DNA of 64,000 nt from Campanula takesimana (lineage: Eukaryota > Streptophyta > Magnoliopsida > Asterales > Campanulaceae): the NCBI GenBank assembly GCA_026119855.1, contig JAOWBW010000086.1, positions 1,640,407 to 1,704,406 of the forward strand. The letters are read 5' to 3'. Shown one piece after another: positions 44,900 through 57,700 of the stretch; position 1 is the stretch's first letter; each line of letters starts with the position of its first letter. The notes beneath the pieces are model-generated. The model was not told where the DNA came from, made no database searches, and saw only the letters and a list, made by a program, of their open reading frames with translations. Position numbers and translations under genes: made by a program.

Positions 44900-46312
44900 T
44901 GTTGGTCCCAGAGGGCAACAAGGGTATAGAACCGTTAGAGGGGGGTGAATAGCGGTCCAAACTTTTTCCGAAAATACCCTTGAAAATCAACCGAGTACTT
45001 ATCAGTTTGGTCAACTGCGGTTTAAAGCACTTAAACCGAACAGATAAAATGCATAGCGGAGTTTTAGCGGTTTTGCCGAAAGGATAGTTAAAGAGTTGGG
45101 TGGTTTGACTCGGGTTGAAAACACAATGATGCAACCGATAAGTTCAACTTAAAGATCAAAGGAAAAACACAATTCACTTTTCAATTCATTTCGTAAATGG
45201 GTTCAAGTTAAAGACCACAAACAAAAAAGTAAATAACTAGACAGAAAAGTAAAGATCAAACACATAAATTGAAGAGGTTCGTTCTTAAATGAACTACGTC
45301 CTCTACCTAGATGGTTAGTCTAGGATTTTCTAATAGATATGAGACTTGTATTAATTTAGAGAAGGTTTTACAAGATGAATCTAAACTCTAAACAATAAGT
45401 CTAACCTAAGCTATGAAAATAATAACCAGTGTTTCGAAGTATATAATCTATATGATCATATAAATCGGGTGTGTGTGTGGAAAGAAATCAAATGCTTTAA
45501 GTATCTAAATGATGGTTAAGCAAATGAATAACTTTCGGTGTAAAGGCTGAGTATGAAGGGTTTTAGGCTTGAAGCTTGATGAAGAATCTAGATTTGCTAA
45601 GGAGATGGTTTGAAGATATGAATATCTGAGTTTAGATCTTCAAAGCAAACTTGAACACTTGGTAATATTTCTCTTGAAGCTCAGCAACCTTCATGTTGAG
45701 AAATGAAGTCTATTTATAGGCAATGCACCCAAGTGACCGTTGGGTAAAGATTTGAAACAAATCTCCGGGTACAATTGCTGTCGAATTCCCATTGGTTGAG
45801 CTGTCATTTTCGTCCTTGGTTTTGTGGCAGCACTACCTGTCATTTGTCCTTTGTTGCAGAAAGGACTAACGGTAAACAATTCAAACTGATAGACAAACCG
45901 ACATTCCTTGCTGTAACTCTTAGTTAACTTAGAGTTATTTTGACATGACATAAACCATTCCTTTACGGTTGAAAAGGGAATGTTTGTCTAAGGAATAAAT
46001 GACTTAGCATATTCTTCATTTACTGCGCGGTTCCACCAGGCATAGGAGCGGTTCCAAGGTTGAACTAGATGAGCGGTTTCAGGATAAACTGAAGCTCCAT
46101 GCTGGCGGTTCGAAAGATGGCACAAGGCGGCTTGAACAACTAAACCGCAAGAGGTTGAACCGAACTACTCAACCTAGACAAATAAAAATCTAGAAATTGA
46201 CTTATCTAAAAATTGAAGTGAAACTTCATTACATGCGGTCCTAAAGTCTATAAAAAGACACGTGGCATGGATCAATCAAATTAAGTGGGTGTACTAACAA
46301 TGAATCCTAACA
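44900..46312 (-). mobile_element. Solo LTR D of a Sirevirus-like copia, relative of F
   Basis: Begins TGTTGGTCCCAGAGGGCAAC and ends GAATCCTAACA. It is the reverse orientation of an LTR like that of F, whose end GTTGCCCTTTGGGACCAACA it mirrors. At 1413 bp it is close to F's 1426. Flanks ACCCC (44895-44899) and ACCTC (46313-46317) differ by one base. It lacks F's GCGC richness. Confidence 0.82.
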
Positions 46313-46918
46313 ACCTCTATGTGATGCTTTCCGCTAGGTCAACAACACACGCAAATAATTTATTAAGATCCAAAGAACAATTGATTTTAGACTCTTTTGA
46401 TTTTCGCTAAGTCCTCAATTAAATCAAATCACAGGAATACGGTCAATGTATAAACTATCCATGCTAATGAATCAATTTATACCTAGATGATTTAAAGACC
46501 AAGAATATCAATTTATATCGTTGAAATCTCTAAATAAATTAAAACTATTCCAATGAACAAGAACAAGATTGATATTAGTTAAGCACAATTTAGCATATAG
46601 ATCTGATAGTGCTACTCCCAATCCATGAACAAGGAAATTAGCTATTCATCGACATAGCAATTAACACAAGAAAATAACTAAAAACCATAAACCTTGATAA
46701 TACGCTTGATGATGAATAAAATCTCCCAATCTTGATTACAACCTTCAAACTAATTAAAACCTCATAATAAAGCATAAAAAACTCAGTCTTAAAACCTAAC
46801 TATTTAAATACATAGGAGAGGAGTCCAAATATGGAGAGGAATCCTAAAAAATACTGGAAAATAAAAAAATCCCGATTTTCCTGGTGGAGGGGCGAGCGGG
46901 CGCTCGGTGCATACCAGG

Positions 46919-47070
46919 CGGGCGCTCGGTCCAAGGCAGAAACTATCCTCGAAAACTCGGAGGTAAGCTGGCGCTTGGTTGATGGCGAGCGGGCGGGCGC
47001 TCGGTCCAAGGCAGAAACTATCCTCGAAAACTCGGAGGTAAGCTGGCGCTTGGTTGATGGCGAGCGGGCG
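46919..47070. repeat. 75-bp tandem duplication in solo LTR C
   Basis: A unit starting GGCGCTCGGTCCAAGGCAG occurs at 46921 and 46996 with no visible difference. The period of 75 is a multiple of three, so all overlapping frames show a 25-residue repeat, which is not evidence of coding. Confidence 0.9.
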
Positions 47071-47362
47071 CTCGCCTCTATTTCCAGTTTTTCGTCTTTT
47101 CTTCCTTCTTTCTTGACCTTCTTGACTTCTGTTGACTTCGACTTTGACCTTGACCATTGACTTGACTGCAACACTTGAGCCTCCAAAGGTAATGCGCGAT
47201 ATCACAAGTTGATAAAATACTCTCTATTCCAGTGATTTCCCCACAAAACTCAACAATACAATATGAACTCAAAATTACATCAAATCTACTCAAAATTACA
47301 TCAAAAGCCAACTAAACTGATCCAGAAACATAGAGATTATACATATGAAAATCATTCCATCA

Positions 47363-47688
47363 CTCAGCGATATCAGATTCTTTGCTACTTATGGAACATG
47401 TCTCACCTTGTTTAATGTGAGAAATTTATCACTAGAAGTTTTCACCTTTACGGAGCCCATACCAACTACCTCGCAGATAGATCCATTAGCCATATAAATA
47501 CGGTCTCCATCCTTCTGCTCGTACGTTGTAAACTGCTCCTTGCGCGAACACATGTGATACGAAGCACCCGAATCTAGAACCCATGCAACTTCCTTGCACG
47601 CTTCTTCTTCAGTCACTAGGGCATAATCACCATCCTCATTCAGATTGTCACTGCTCGCCATTGCTGCAGCCAACTCAGAATTCTTCAT
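47363..47688 (-). pseudogene. Copia A aspartic protease fragment
   Basis: The minus strand encodes WVLDSGASYHMCSRKEQF, the copia protease active site, followed by YMANGSICEVVGMGSVKV and LTLNKVRHVP. A stop codon follows VRHVP, and VAKNLISLS continues in frame up to the edge of solo LTR C. The start is preceded by an acidic linker. Confidence 0.88.
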
Positions 47689-47690
47689 AT

Positions 47691-50243
47691 GCGGAGTCAG
47701 ATGTACAACTCTAAATTCTAATCAGATTTATTGCCTCGGGCAGCACAAATTTTGTATCTACTTCAAGATCACTAGAATAGACTACACTAGATGTTAGATC
47801 TTCAGATTATACCAAATACCTAAATTTTGATCACAAAACCCTAGCTTCAGATCTCCAACTTCAGATGAAGATACAAACACTAGAACGTTCTAGATGCGTT
47901 CTTGGATCACCAATGAACACCAGATGAACTTCCAGATTCAGATCTACCAGATTTGCTATTACTAGCACATATGAGCAATCACTGACTGCTCTCAGATTTA
48001 TTGATTCTCGATCTTCTATAGTGAAGAGTTTCAGAATAACCAAGAAAATCTCAAATATGTCAAAGGCAACAGAATACAATACCATATGTGTCCAACCTAG
48101 ACACCCAGATTTTTGCACGGACACTGCACCGTGCGATACACGTTTTCTGCACGCGGACTGCAAGTGCGATGCACGTTTTTTGCACGTGATCTGCACGTCC
48201 AATGCACAATCTTTTACCATAAAATAAATCTGTTCATGACACTTAAGATTTTGTGAGCGATATTTTGTGACTTTTTTGTGCCCCTAGTATTAGTCTTTAT
48301 TTATTTCTTATTTCATGCTTGATCCATTCCATTGTTGATCCAATACTTGACTTTGACATCTTATTGAAATTTTGAGATTGCATTTTTTTTACATCGTAAA
48401 TAGATGACATTCGGAAAAAATAAAATAAAAAATTAAAATAACCCCAAATTACAATAAATCCCTATTATTAAATAATTGCCCCAAAATACATAAAAAAACT
48501 AAACTAAATACATTACTAAATACATTCAAATCATAATTTAAGTTCAAAGAAACATAGTAAATAAATGTATCAAAATACGTCACTTCATGTGCATTTTTCT
48601 GCTCCTTCCATATACTCATTAACACTTCAAAAACCATTAAAGCACACAACATTGAACACCAAATAAGTCATAGAAACATATCATTTGGATGAGTAGAAAT
48701 ACCTCCATCAGCAGGTCATGGTAGTTCCGGTAAATGGACATTCAACGTAGTTTTTACATCTTTAGATCAGTTTTTTTCATTTTAAATCAAAATATAAATG
48801 GTGTCACGTTAATTTGTTTTGCACTAGGTAAGATTTTTCAGGAGGTTTTTTATTCGAGTAAATTGAGAGTTGCCATAAATCATTATTCATAAGATCGGAT
48901 TTTGTTGTAAAGAAATTGAATATTTTGACGAGCTTGACACATCCATGCAAGCCAAATATCTGACACGTGTTTCCTCAAATATTTCAAAAAATCTATTTGT
49001 CATAATGCCCTCATTCAAAATTATTGTTGTTATTACCTATTGTCGTTACATACTTTAATGATAAATAAGTAAAAACAACTACTTATGTGATATTGACTGA
49101 TCTTCAAACTATTATAAATAATGTTATTAAAATACTGAATTTATGTGTTGTTTGCTTTAAACGCTCATCATTTTCCCACATCAATCCAATAAAATAAAAG
49201 ATGTATACAAATAATAAAAAGCAAATCAACATTGTCCCCTTCTCCCCATGATTTTTGTCTTGACTTTTTAACATGTTTAGACATTCTTTCATTTCCAACA
49301 CTCCCTTCGATAATTTTGGTTATTACTCCGACTTGTAATGCATATTCCTGAAAACAAAGAGCTAATAGTCAAACTCAAAGTGGAGCAATCAAACATTGAC
49401 CAAGGTCTTTCAATATCGCCTCTTAGACTCCACTCTCCCCCCTTATTTCTCTCTCTCTCTCTCATCTAACCAAACAAACTACGAATATAAAACAGTTTAA
49501 TGGCACAAAATTAAATCATAACTCATCATATTAGGGCATCAAATGGGAGGATGTTGAGCATAAGAACTCAGATACAACCCAAATCAATATGGATCTGCAC
49601 TATCGAGTGACAAAAGTGGTATAGAATTAGAATAACTGAATTTTCCTAAAATCCTCTCCACCAAAGGAATGGAACGACGGCGGTGGTTTATTTCCGACGA
49701 TTTCCTTTCCACCAAAGGAGAGGAAGATTACTTTTTCTCTCTCTCTAGATTCTTACCTTCATCTTTCTCTCTCTCACCTCAGTCATTTGTTTTGAACAGC
49801 TGGACTATATCATTCATTTCAAGGCAATTGCCACCGTTTACAAATTCCTATGGAATCTATTACAGTCTTATCTAAAGCCCTGCCTATTACAAGTTCTTAT
49901 GGAGTTTCACCATTGTCGAACCTCAGTTATTAAAATTAAATTGCTCAAATTTACAGTTTGTTGGAATCTTTGATTAAATCCTTTGAAGGTCATGACTAGT
50001 AATTTGGAATTCTGGAAGAAAAAAAAAAAATCCCGCAAAGATCCATCAACTAGACAATTTTTCGACCACAATGATTTTTCCCGACCACTTGGGACACTTT
50101 GTTAACCGGAATATGCCGGATCGCTAGGATTATGCCCGCTACTGAATTGTTTTCGGGTGGGCACCGTCCATTTTCCGGCAAGCATGGGGATGTAGCTGAT
50201 TATTTCCTACTTTGTTACATTTTTATTGGGCAATTTTGAAACT
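47691..50243. other. Intergenic, no gene recognised
   Basis: The first 500 bases may be upstream (gag or leader) DNA of copia A. At 48105-48210 a GCAC-rich patch repeats TGCACG-type words. At about 48240-48288 lies one end of a MITE (GTGACTTTTTTGTGCCCCTA) related to the element at 59070-59241. The rest is AT-rich with CT runs at 49450-49475 and 49735-49775. No conserved frame was seen. Confidence 0.4.
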
Positions 50244-50790
50244 TTAATCTTTTTTTTTTTTTTTATCAAACAAGAGAATCAATACATTAAACATGAAACG
50301 GAGATGGTCCTCCACAAATGCCGGAGACTCATTCCATACACTAAGATTATTAAACAACCATGAAACTCTTGAAACACAATCAATCACATTATTTGCGATT
50401 CGATTAACACAAACTACATAAAAGCTAGAGTTCAAGACTAATAAAATCTTACAAATGAAATAGACATCTCCGAACTCGTTCGTAGCCTGTGATGATGAGG
50501 ACAAAGACCCTTGTCCACCAATGAATCCTTGGATTAAACTCGAACTCTTAGTAATAAGCACTCCATGATCAAATCGAACAATATCTTGGGACATGCAGAT
50601 GCTCCTCCAAATAAAATTTGGATACTGCCCGTTCCGAGCATTCAACAAATTCCCCCTATGAAAAAATATGGCTTTGAGCACATAACTTCTTGAAGCATCA
50701 GGATTGGCAACAAGTCGCCCATCAAACATCCCGAGAATTGTTAAGTTGAGCAACAAAGTAATATTAGTCAAAGACAAATCCATGGAAACA
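50244..50790 (-). pseudogene. 3' end of an L1-type LINE
   Basis: A minus-strand frame resembles the C-terminal part of plant L1 ORF2. VANPDASRSYVLKAIFFHRG, NLLNARNGQYPNFIWRSICM and SQDIVRFD match the 'P.SL..RVLKA.YF..G.FL.A..G..PS..WRSI' zinc-binding region. The final VVCVNRIANNVIDCVSRVSW matches the RNase H end ('R..N.VAD.LA'). The frame runs into AAAAAG, the poly-A tail, seen as a T run on the plus strand at 50250-50264. Much between these two parts is missing, so the fragment is internally deleted. Confidence 0.75.
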
Positions 50791-50817
50791 AAGAACATGT
50801 CAACATACCAAACACAA

Positions 50818-50930
50818 GGTCTCAACAAAGGAGACAAAACAAAGGGTCCCAACAAGGAGACAAAACAAAGGGTCTCAACAATGGAGACAAAACAAAGGGT
50901 CTCAACGAAGGAAACAAGACACAGGATCTC
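50818..50930. repeat. 27-bp tandem repeat, about four copies
   Basis: The unit GGTCTCAACAAAGGAGACAA plus AACAAAG recurs at 50818, 50845, 50871 and 50898, with a partial copy at 50924. GTCTC and GAGAC inside the unit form a small hairpin. It adjoins the 5' side of the LINE fragment. Confidence 0.88.
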
Positions 50931-51394
50931 AAGGCGATATCAATTTATTTATTATAAGTCAAAAACTAATCATCATATGAGATGAAAAAGTATGTGTTTT
51001 ATTTCTCATTTTGCATAGCGAAAGAGAATACTTTATTTTTATTTTATTTTTTATGAAAGAGATTCGAAACCGAAATACTACTCGTATTGACTATGTAATA
51101 AGCAAATGGTAAGTAATAATAAAATAATATAAGATCTTTAATATATATTTTTTCCTGTCGAAAAAAATTAATACATTTTTTTATAATTTCTTATAAATAC
51201 AATTTTGGAATATATTTTAGAACTGAGGACCCACAATTCAAAGCAAGGGAATGAACATATATTTGGCTTCAAAATTCTTTCAATTATATCAAAATCAATT
51301 ATCAATCAGACTTTTTTTTTTTTTTTTTCCAGATATTCACACACACATAAAAACGAAAATGGAAAAATAAAACCGTAGAAAAGCCATCACGTTT
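50931..51394. other. AT-rich upstream region of the kinase gene
   Basis: No reading frame. It contains a T run (51310-51328) and ends at a CT-microsatellite (about 51394-51411), typical of plant core-promoter or 5' UTR pyrimidine patches. The transcription start is probably between 51330 and 51420. Confidence 0.4.
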
Positions 51395-51561
51395 CTCTCT
51401 CTCTCTCTCTTCACAAGAAGCTCTCAAATTTTGACCTAATTCATAAAATCATTTCTACAAACCCTTTCAAAAACTCCCGATTTCGCTGTTTCACTGTCGA
51501 TTTCATTTTCGATTTTTTTAGGGTTTTAAAATTTTTGTTCCCCGATTGTCCGATTTCAGCA

Positions 51562-51711
51562 ATGATTAGTCATCTTGAGTTGCTGCTGTGAGGGAAGGTG
51601 GATTAGATAATGGTAAATTCAGTAGGCTTTGTATTTCTGCTATCTGTGAATTGTATGGGTAAAGAATGCCAGAGTTGCGCAGTGGAGTACGACGTGGCCG
51701 TGCTCCGGTAG
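51562..51711 (+). promoter_or_regulatory. Two upstream ORFs in the kinase leader
   Basis: A 9-codon uORF runs from ATG 51562 to TGA 51591. A second begins at ATG 51610 and ends at TAG 51709-51711, overlapping the kinase start at 51666 in another frame. Unless spliced out or skipped, both would reduce initiation at the main ATG. Confidence 0.55.
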
Positions 51712-54700
51712 ATAAGAAGGAGAGTCATCTTCCGGCTTCTGCTGCAGCGGAGAAGAGATCGGAGCATTTGGTCGTGAACCACATCAAGACTAGGGCGGCT
51801 GCAGCAAAGGAGGTCGAGGCGGCGGCGGAGGCGGTGAAAGTTGTGAAACCGCAGACGCGGAGGACAAGAAAACAGAAGGAGGTGGTTCAAGTAGAGGCAG
51901 CTGCAGCAGCACCAGTGCCGGCGCCGGTGATTGTCATATCTGAGGGTGAGGAGGAGAGCGAGAAAGAAGAGTTTTTTGCTGCTGCGGCTAAGAGAGAAGG
52001 AGCTGCGATTGTGAAGAACGGAGATCTTAAAATGGCGGATGCTAGTGGTGGGTTGAGTGCTAATAAAGCTACTGGTCAGGAGGAAGAAGGGAACACTGCT
52101 CCTTTCCCCGAAAGGGTATACTCCTCTCACTCCATTTATACTATCCTAGTTTTTTTGTCTCACTTGTATTGAAATTGATGTCTGTGGTTTTGCAGTAATT
52201 GGTCCCTGAGTTACTCATATTGTTTGATATAATGGGGATTAAATTTGATTCTAAGTTCGGTTATATCTGAAAATATTGATGCATTTGTGGGTATCTGCTG
52301 CTATTCCCCGGTGTTACTTGTTAATAAGGATAAGTTAGGATAAGTTGAAAATATGCTTACATTCAGCGAAAACGTGGGTCTTGCTTGTTTTTTTGTGCTA
52401 CTTGTATGGGTTTATTGAAAATGCTTTTAGTTTGGTGAAGTAGCTTTTATGAAAGAATTTGAAGCTGAGATTGTTTTCTTGTATTGTGGGTCTTATAAAA
52501 AAATCTGTTAGTGTTGTGGAACACTTTCTTTCTTTTCTGTGTCTTTGCACTGAGAATGAGAACTTTATCTTCTTTAATATGTTATGAGTATTAGTATGAT
52601 AAATGGAATGCTGGAGATTTTTGTCACTGGATTTTGATGTTTTTCCATGAGAAGCTCATTAGTGTTTGGCATACCGCATACATGCCTCATCCTACATTAG
52701 TTATCATATATGTCACCTGTCACTAAAAGGAAGCGTGAGTTAGTTCTAGTTTATTTGGCTTAGAGTTTTCGATGTAGCTCTGACCGTGTTCTCAGCTTTA
52801 CTTGTTTGAGGACATAATATGCTTTCGTAGCTGTTATCTGTTATCTTGTGCATTGCGTAAGTAGTGCTAATCTCGGCATTTATTAAGTCATTTTTTTCTC
52901 ACCTGCTGCCTAGTACATTGATTCCAGAATATAATCTGTAACTGTTAAAAAATAATTCTGAGTCTCACAATGTACATGAGGGTGTAGCGTATGCTATGTG
53001 TATACGAGGCTCCTATATTCTGTGGGCATGTGATGCTCCTACATCTTCCAACCCCATCAAGTTGTGGTGCATGATTTAAGAACTTCTTGGTACCAGATTA
53101 ATTATGCAAATGGTGGTTGTCATTGGTTTCTATTATTTTAATGTGGCTGGCTATCAGGTTCAAGTAGGAGGGTCACCGCAATATAAGGTTGAGAGGAAGT
53201 TGGGCAAAGGTGGATTCGGTCAGGTATTTGTTGGTCGACGTGTTACTGGTGGAAATGAAAGAGCAACCGGTTCTGCAGCCCTGGAGGTGAGGCCTTTTTG
53301 CAAGCAATTATTTTTTTGTTTCTTTTATCCAGTTTAGTGTTGTTCTGTTTCTGACTAAACTGTTACATGGTTTCATTGGCTTGCCCTGTATATTACAGGT
53401 TGCTTTAAAATTTGAACACAGAAACAGTAAAGGCTGTAATTATGGTCCTCCATATGAGTGGCAGGTTTACAAGTACGTATGGTAGTTAATTGGGATTTGA
53501 TATTTTTTATTAGCTTAGTTTTTTTTTTTTCAAAGGAGACTGAGTTTTACGGACTCCTCTTTTTGGTTGTCCAGTACCTTAGGTGGTAGTCATGGAGTAC
53601 CTAAAGTACATTACAAAGGAAAGCAAGGAGACTACTACGTAATGGTATGATTAATTTGGCTCATATGTAATCCAGCTATCTAATTATCTGTATATTTGTT
53701 TCAAGATTTCCTCATTAACTTTCTCGTTTAGCTAGTATTAACTCATATGGTATATAATCGAACTTCTAATGTTTCAGGTTATGGACATGCTTGGACCCAG
53801 CTTATGGGATGTGTGGAATTCATCAGGACAGTCGTGAGTACCTTAGCTTGTGCATCTGATAGGCGTACTTTTTAGTTCAACTATTATCTTTGCATATTGA
53901 GTATTTAGGCTCGTGGTGGCATGTTTTAGCTTCATTAATTTTTTGTTGGAAATGTGTGTGTGTGAGAGCGGACGACAGCCTTTCATTTTAGTACTGATAA
54001 GGTAGAGCAACATTGTTGCTTATCTGCAGCTAAACTTAGAACAGCTTTTGTAATTCTTTTAATAGGGTACTTGCATTCTCTAGGTGATGAATTTACCAAT
54101 CAACAGACAAACATGCTTTTATCCTCTTATGACAGTAGATCAATCTTGTCTTTTTGTATTATAAGTTAGGCCGATCATAAGATGTGAGCTTGTTAATGTG
54201 GGACTAGTATTCACACCATTGAATCACCTCGTTTGACGTCAGTTTCATGGTTTAATGTCCAGACAAACCTAGAGATTTTCGCTAATTACTCACAGCTTGT
54301 GTGGGTTAGGTTATTTGAACGTTTGCTGCTCCAACTCAGTTGTACTTCGGAGACTCTTGTTTTGAATAGTCTAATACTCCATAAATTAAGATGCATTTTC
54401 TTCTCTCTATATCAAAAGGTGCATTTCCCCCAAAACAAGGACCATTCTTTCTATTTCTAGAACAAAATGGTGTAATTTTGAACCCCAAAGGATTGCTTTG
54501 CTGCACATTATATGTGTTCCATTGTATATAGCTGGTTGAAACTTGCTTAAGATCTTACTTCAGTCCTGCATTTTGTTGTGATGAATATCATTTTAGGGAT
54601 GCAATATTTTCACTCAGCATCTTAGCATATACGGATATCACTTTATTAGTCATTACTCTGGATCCTTCCTTGTAATTTTTTTTTTTTTTTTTTTTTTACA

Positions 54701-57700
54701 TCTCATGTCTTTCCTTCAATTTTTGTACTTCAGGATGTCAACTGACATGGTAGCTTGTATTGCTGTGGAGTCTTTGTCAATCTTGGAGAAGATGCACTCG
54801 AAGGGGTATGATGTGTACAATTTTTCATCTGTTTTTGTTAGTTCTTGATTGATTAGTTGGCCCTTCTTTGCTCTGCTGATGAGATTATGATGCCGGGCCG
54901 GATTCCATTTTGATTTCTTTTTCTTTCATTCATTCTATGATATGGTCAGATATGTGCATGGGGATGTAAAACCGGAGAACTTTTTACTTGGCCAGCCATC
55001 AACAGCTCAAGAAAAGAAACTTTTTCTTGTTGACTTGGGACTAGGTCAGTAAAGTTTTTATTCAGTGGATCGTTTTTGACTTTCCTCTCTAATCTTTCGG
55101 TATAAACATGACATACAGCGACTAAGTGGAGAGAAAATAGCAGTGGTCAGCATGTTGAGTATGATCAACGCCCTGACATGTTTAGGTAAAGTATTTTTCT
55201 ATATTTTCTATCCAAAAAAAAAAAAAGTATTTTTGTGTATTGGAATTTCTAAGTTTCAATGGTTCTCTTCACAATTCTGATTCATTTATGTCTTTATTCA
55301 CACAGAGGAACTGTTAGATACGCAAGTGTGCATGCTCATTTGGGAAGGACCGCAAGTAGAAGAGATGATCTGGAATCTCTTGCATATACATTGATTTTTC
55401 TTCACAAAGGCAGGCTGCCATGGCAAGGATACCAGGTAATACTTGCATTTACTTATCTTTTTATCTTTTTGGAGTTGGTCATACTTGGGCACTTCAGATA
55501 TCTTCATAGATTAACTTTTATTTCTCTAATATGTTTCGTAGGGTGATAATAAATCATTTCTAGTTTGTAAGAAGAAGATGGCCACATCTCCTGAAATGTT
55601 GTGCTGTTTCTGCCCTCCACCACTAAAGCAATTTCTTGAGGTAGTGGTGAACATGAAGTTTGATGAAGAACCAAACTATTCCAAGCTAATCTCTTTGTTC
55701 GAAGGACTACTTGGTGCCAACCCTGCCGGAAGACCAATAAATACAGATGGTGCTCAAAAGGTGAGAGATCCTTTTTGATACTCCCTCCATCCCAGAGTAT
55801 ATGTCCACCTTTCCTTTTTAGTCTGTCCCAAAGTATACGTGCACTTCCAAAAATGGCAAAGAATATTTACTATTCCTCCCACTCATTCTCTCTTACTTTA
55901 CTTTTATACTCACAACACCAATCAACTTACTATTTTCTACCCCACATTCTCTCTCCTACCTCACTTTTCATACTCACAACACTTGCATCACTTTCCACAA
56001 TTTCTTAATATTCGTGCAAATAGGAGGGTGGACATATACTCTGGGACGGAGGGAGTATATGATTATAATGATTAAAAACTATGTTAGATGAGTATAGCTG
56101 AACTTATAAATATATATATATATATATTTTGTTATCTTTGTTAGATTATCTTCCAAGTTGGCCAAAAACGTGGCAGATTGAATCTTGAGGAGGAAGATGA
56201 TGGACAGCCCAAAAAGAAAGTTCGTATGGGAATCCCTGCAACACAATGGATTTCAGTTTATAATGCCAGGCTACCTATGAAACAGAGGTACAGTGTTGTT
56301 TGCACAGTAACATTAGAGTCTTTTTTTTTTAAAAATCATATAGCAGATCATCTTTCTTTATTTTTCTTTTGGATGGATCACTTGTCCTTCCTTTGTACTC
56401 CCTCCTTTCCACTTTAAAATGAGCTTGGGCACAATAATTAATGAACAAGTGAAAAATGTGGTGTTGTGAGTGTAGATAGTTGTGTAGGAGAGAGAAAGTG
56501 GGGTAGGGAATGGTAAGTGGGTTGGTGGTTGTGAGTACGACAAATGAGTCCTATTATTTAAAAAAGTAATAAAAAAATTTCCATTATGGGATTTTGTAGA
56601 TTAAAGTGGGACACCCAAAATGGCAATTTATGTAGATTAAAGTGGGACGGAAGGAGTCTAATGAAATTCTTCTAATACAATTAAAATTAAAATATTCCTA
56701 GTGTTGTGTTGTCTTGTGCTTGCGAATAATACGAGGGATTGGTTGTGGGACCGTGGATTAAGTTTCATGGCAAAAGTAGTATGTTTTTTTTTGTATCTAA
56801 TGTGAACAGTTTCATGAATAGATGCTTACGGCTTACCATACAAAGAGAAGTATACTGGTTTATTTTGTAGGGTATATAAGTAATTAACTGCTCATTCTGT
56901 TTGGGTAGATACCATTACAATGTGGCGGATGCAAGATTGGCACAACATGTGGAAAGAGGAAATGCTGATGGTTTACTCATAAGTTCTGTGGCATCCTGTT
57001 CCAATCTGTGGGCCCTCATAATGGATGCTGGAACGGGCTTCACTAACCAAGTCTATGAGCTTTCTCCTTTCTTCTTGCACAAGGTCAAACACCGTGGCAT
57101 ATTATTACATAGTTTGTTCTTTCCTTGATCTTAGAGTTGTATGCGATTGTTAACTTCCTAGTACATTAAATATTGCAGGAGTGGATCATGGAACAATGGG
57201 AGAAGAATTATTACATCAGTTCTATTGCTGGGTCTAACAATGGAAGTTCACTTGTGGTGATGTCCAAAGGTATATTTGCTCTAGTAGGAGTATATGAAAA
57301 TAAATAATTGAACTATTGGTAAAGATGCACATTTTGTGGTCTAATGCACATGTTTGTTCCACCATTTGATATTTTTGTGAATTTTGTTGACAGATACTCT
57401 CTCCTTCCCACAATAAGGGGCACAAATCTGTGAGTGCTCGGGAATTAAGGAGAGAATATAAGTATTCAAAAGTATTGCGGGTGGGAAAGTAGTTGTGAGT
57501 ATGATTAGTGAGTGGGACTCTCACTTTAAGTGATTAAGTGTGTATGACAAGTGGGGTATAGGAGTAGTAATAGTAATAAAACATTTTCATTTTGGGTAAT
57601 GCGACTTATCAGTGGGACACCCAAAAAGGAAATTTGTGCCCCTTATTATGGGACAGATGGAGTAGTGCAGAAGTTTGTTTTATGTTATTTTTAGTTGTCT

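Larger units (their letters stand above)
44522..47362. mobile_element. Solo LTR C, gypsy-like, interrupted by solo LTR D
   Basis: Perfect 7-base terminal inversion TGATGGA...TCCATCA. Flanks CTAAG (44517-44521) and CTCAG (47363-47367) form a target duplication with one mismatch. The copia A protein reads on from one side to the other, confirming both edges. Net length without D is about 1.42 kb. The 3' part resembles the LTR-like repeat at 7393. It contains a 75-bp tandem repeat. Confidence 0.88.
43684..47690 (-). mobile_element. Copia remnant A, minus strand, gutted
   Basis: The right half of its 3' LTR runs to about 43916 and is followed by a polypurine tract (minus strand CAAGGTGGAGATT, 43930-43918). 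The coding remnant is split by solo LTR C: protease and start of GAG-pre-integrase at 47688-47363, continuing at 44521-44246. Integrase, RT and RNase H are absent between about 44246 and 43930, so A was deleted internally before or after the insertions. The 5' LTR was not recognised. Confidence 0.7.

Noticed and set aside
46804..47205. Frames with 25-residue repeats on both strands
   Set aside because: The repeat comes from a 75-bp tandem duplication in a solo LTR, which is open in several frames only because the period is a multiple of three.
50704..50985. Plus-strand 93-residue frame with 9-residue repeats
   Set aside because: Produced by the 27-bp tandem repeat and the complement of a LINE fragment; no start context or homology.
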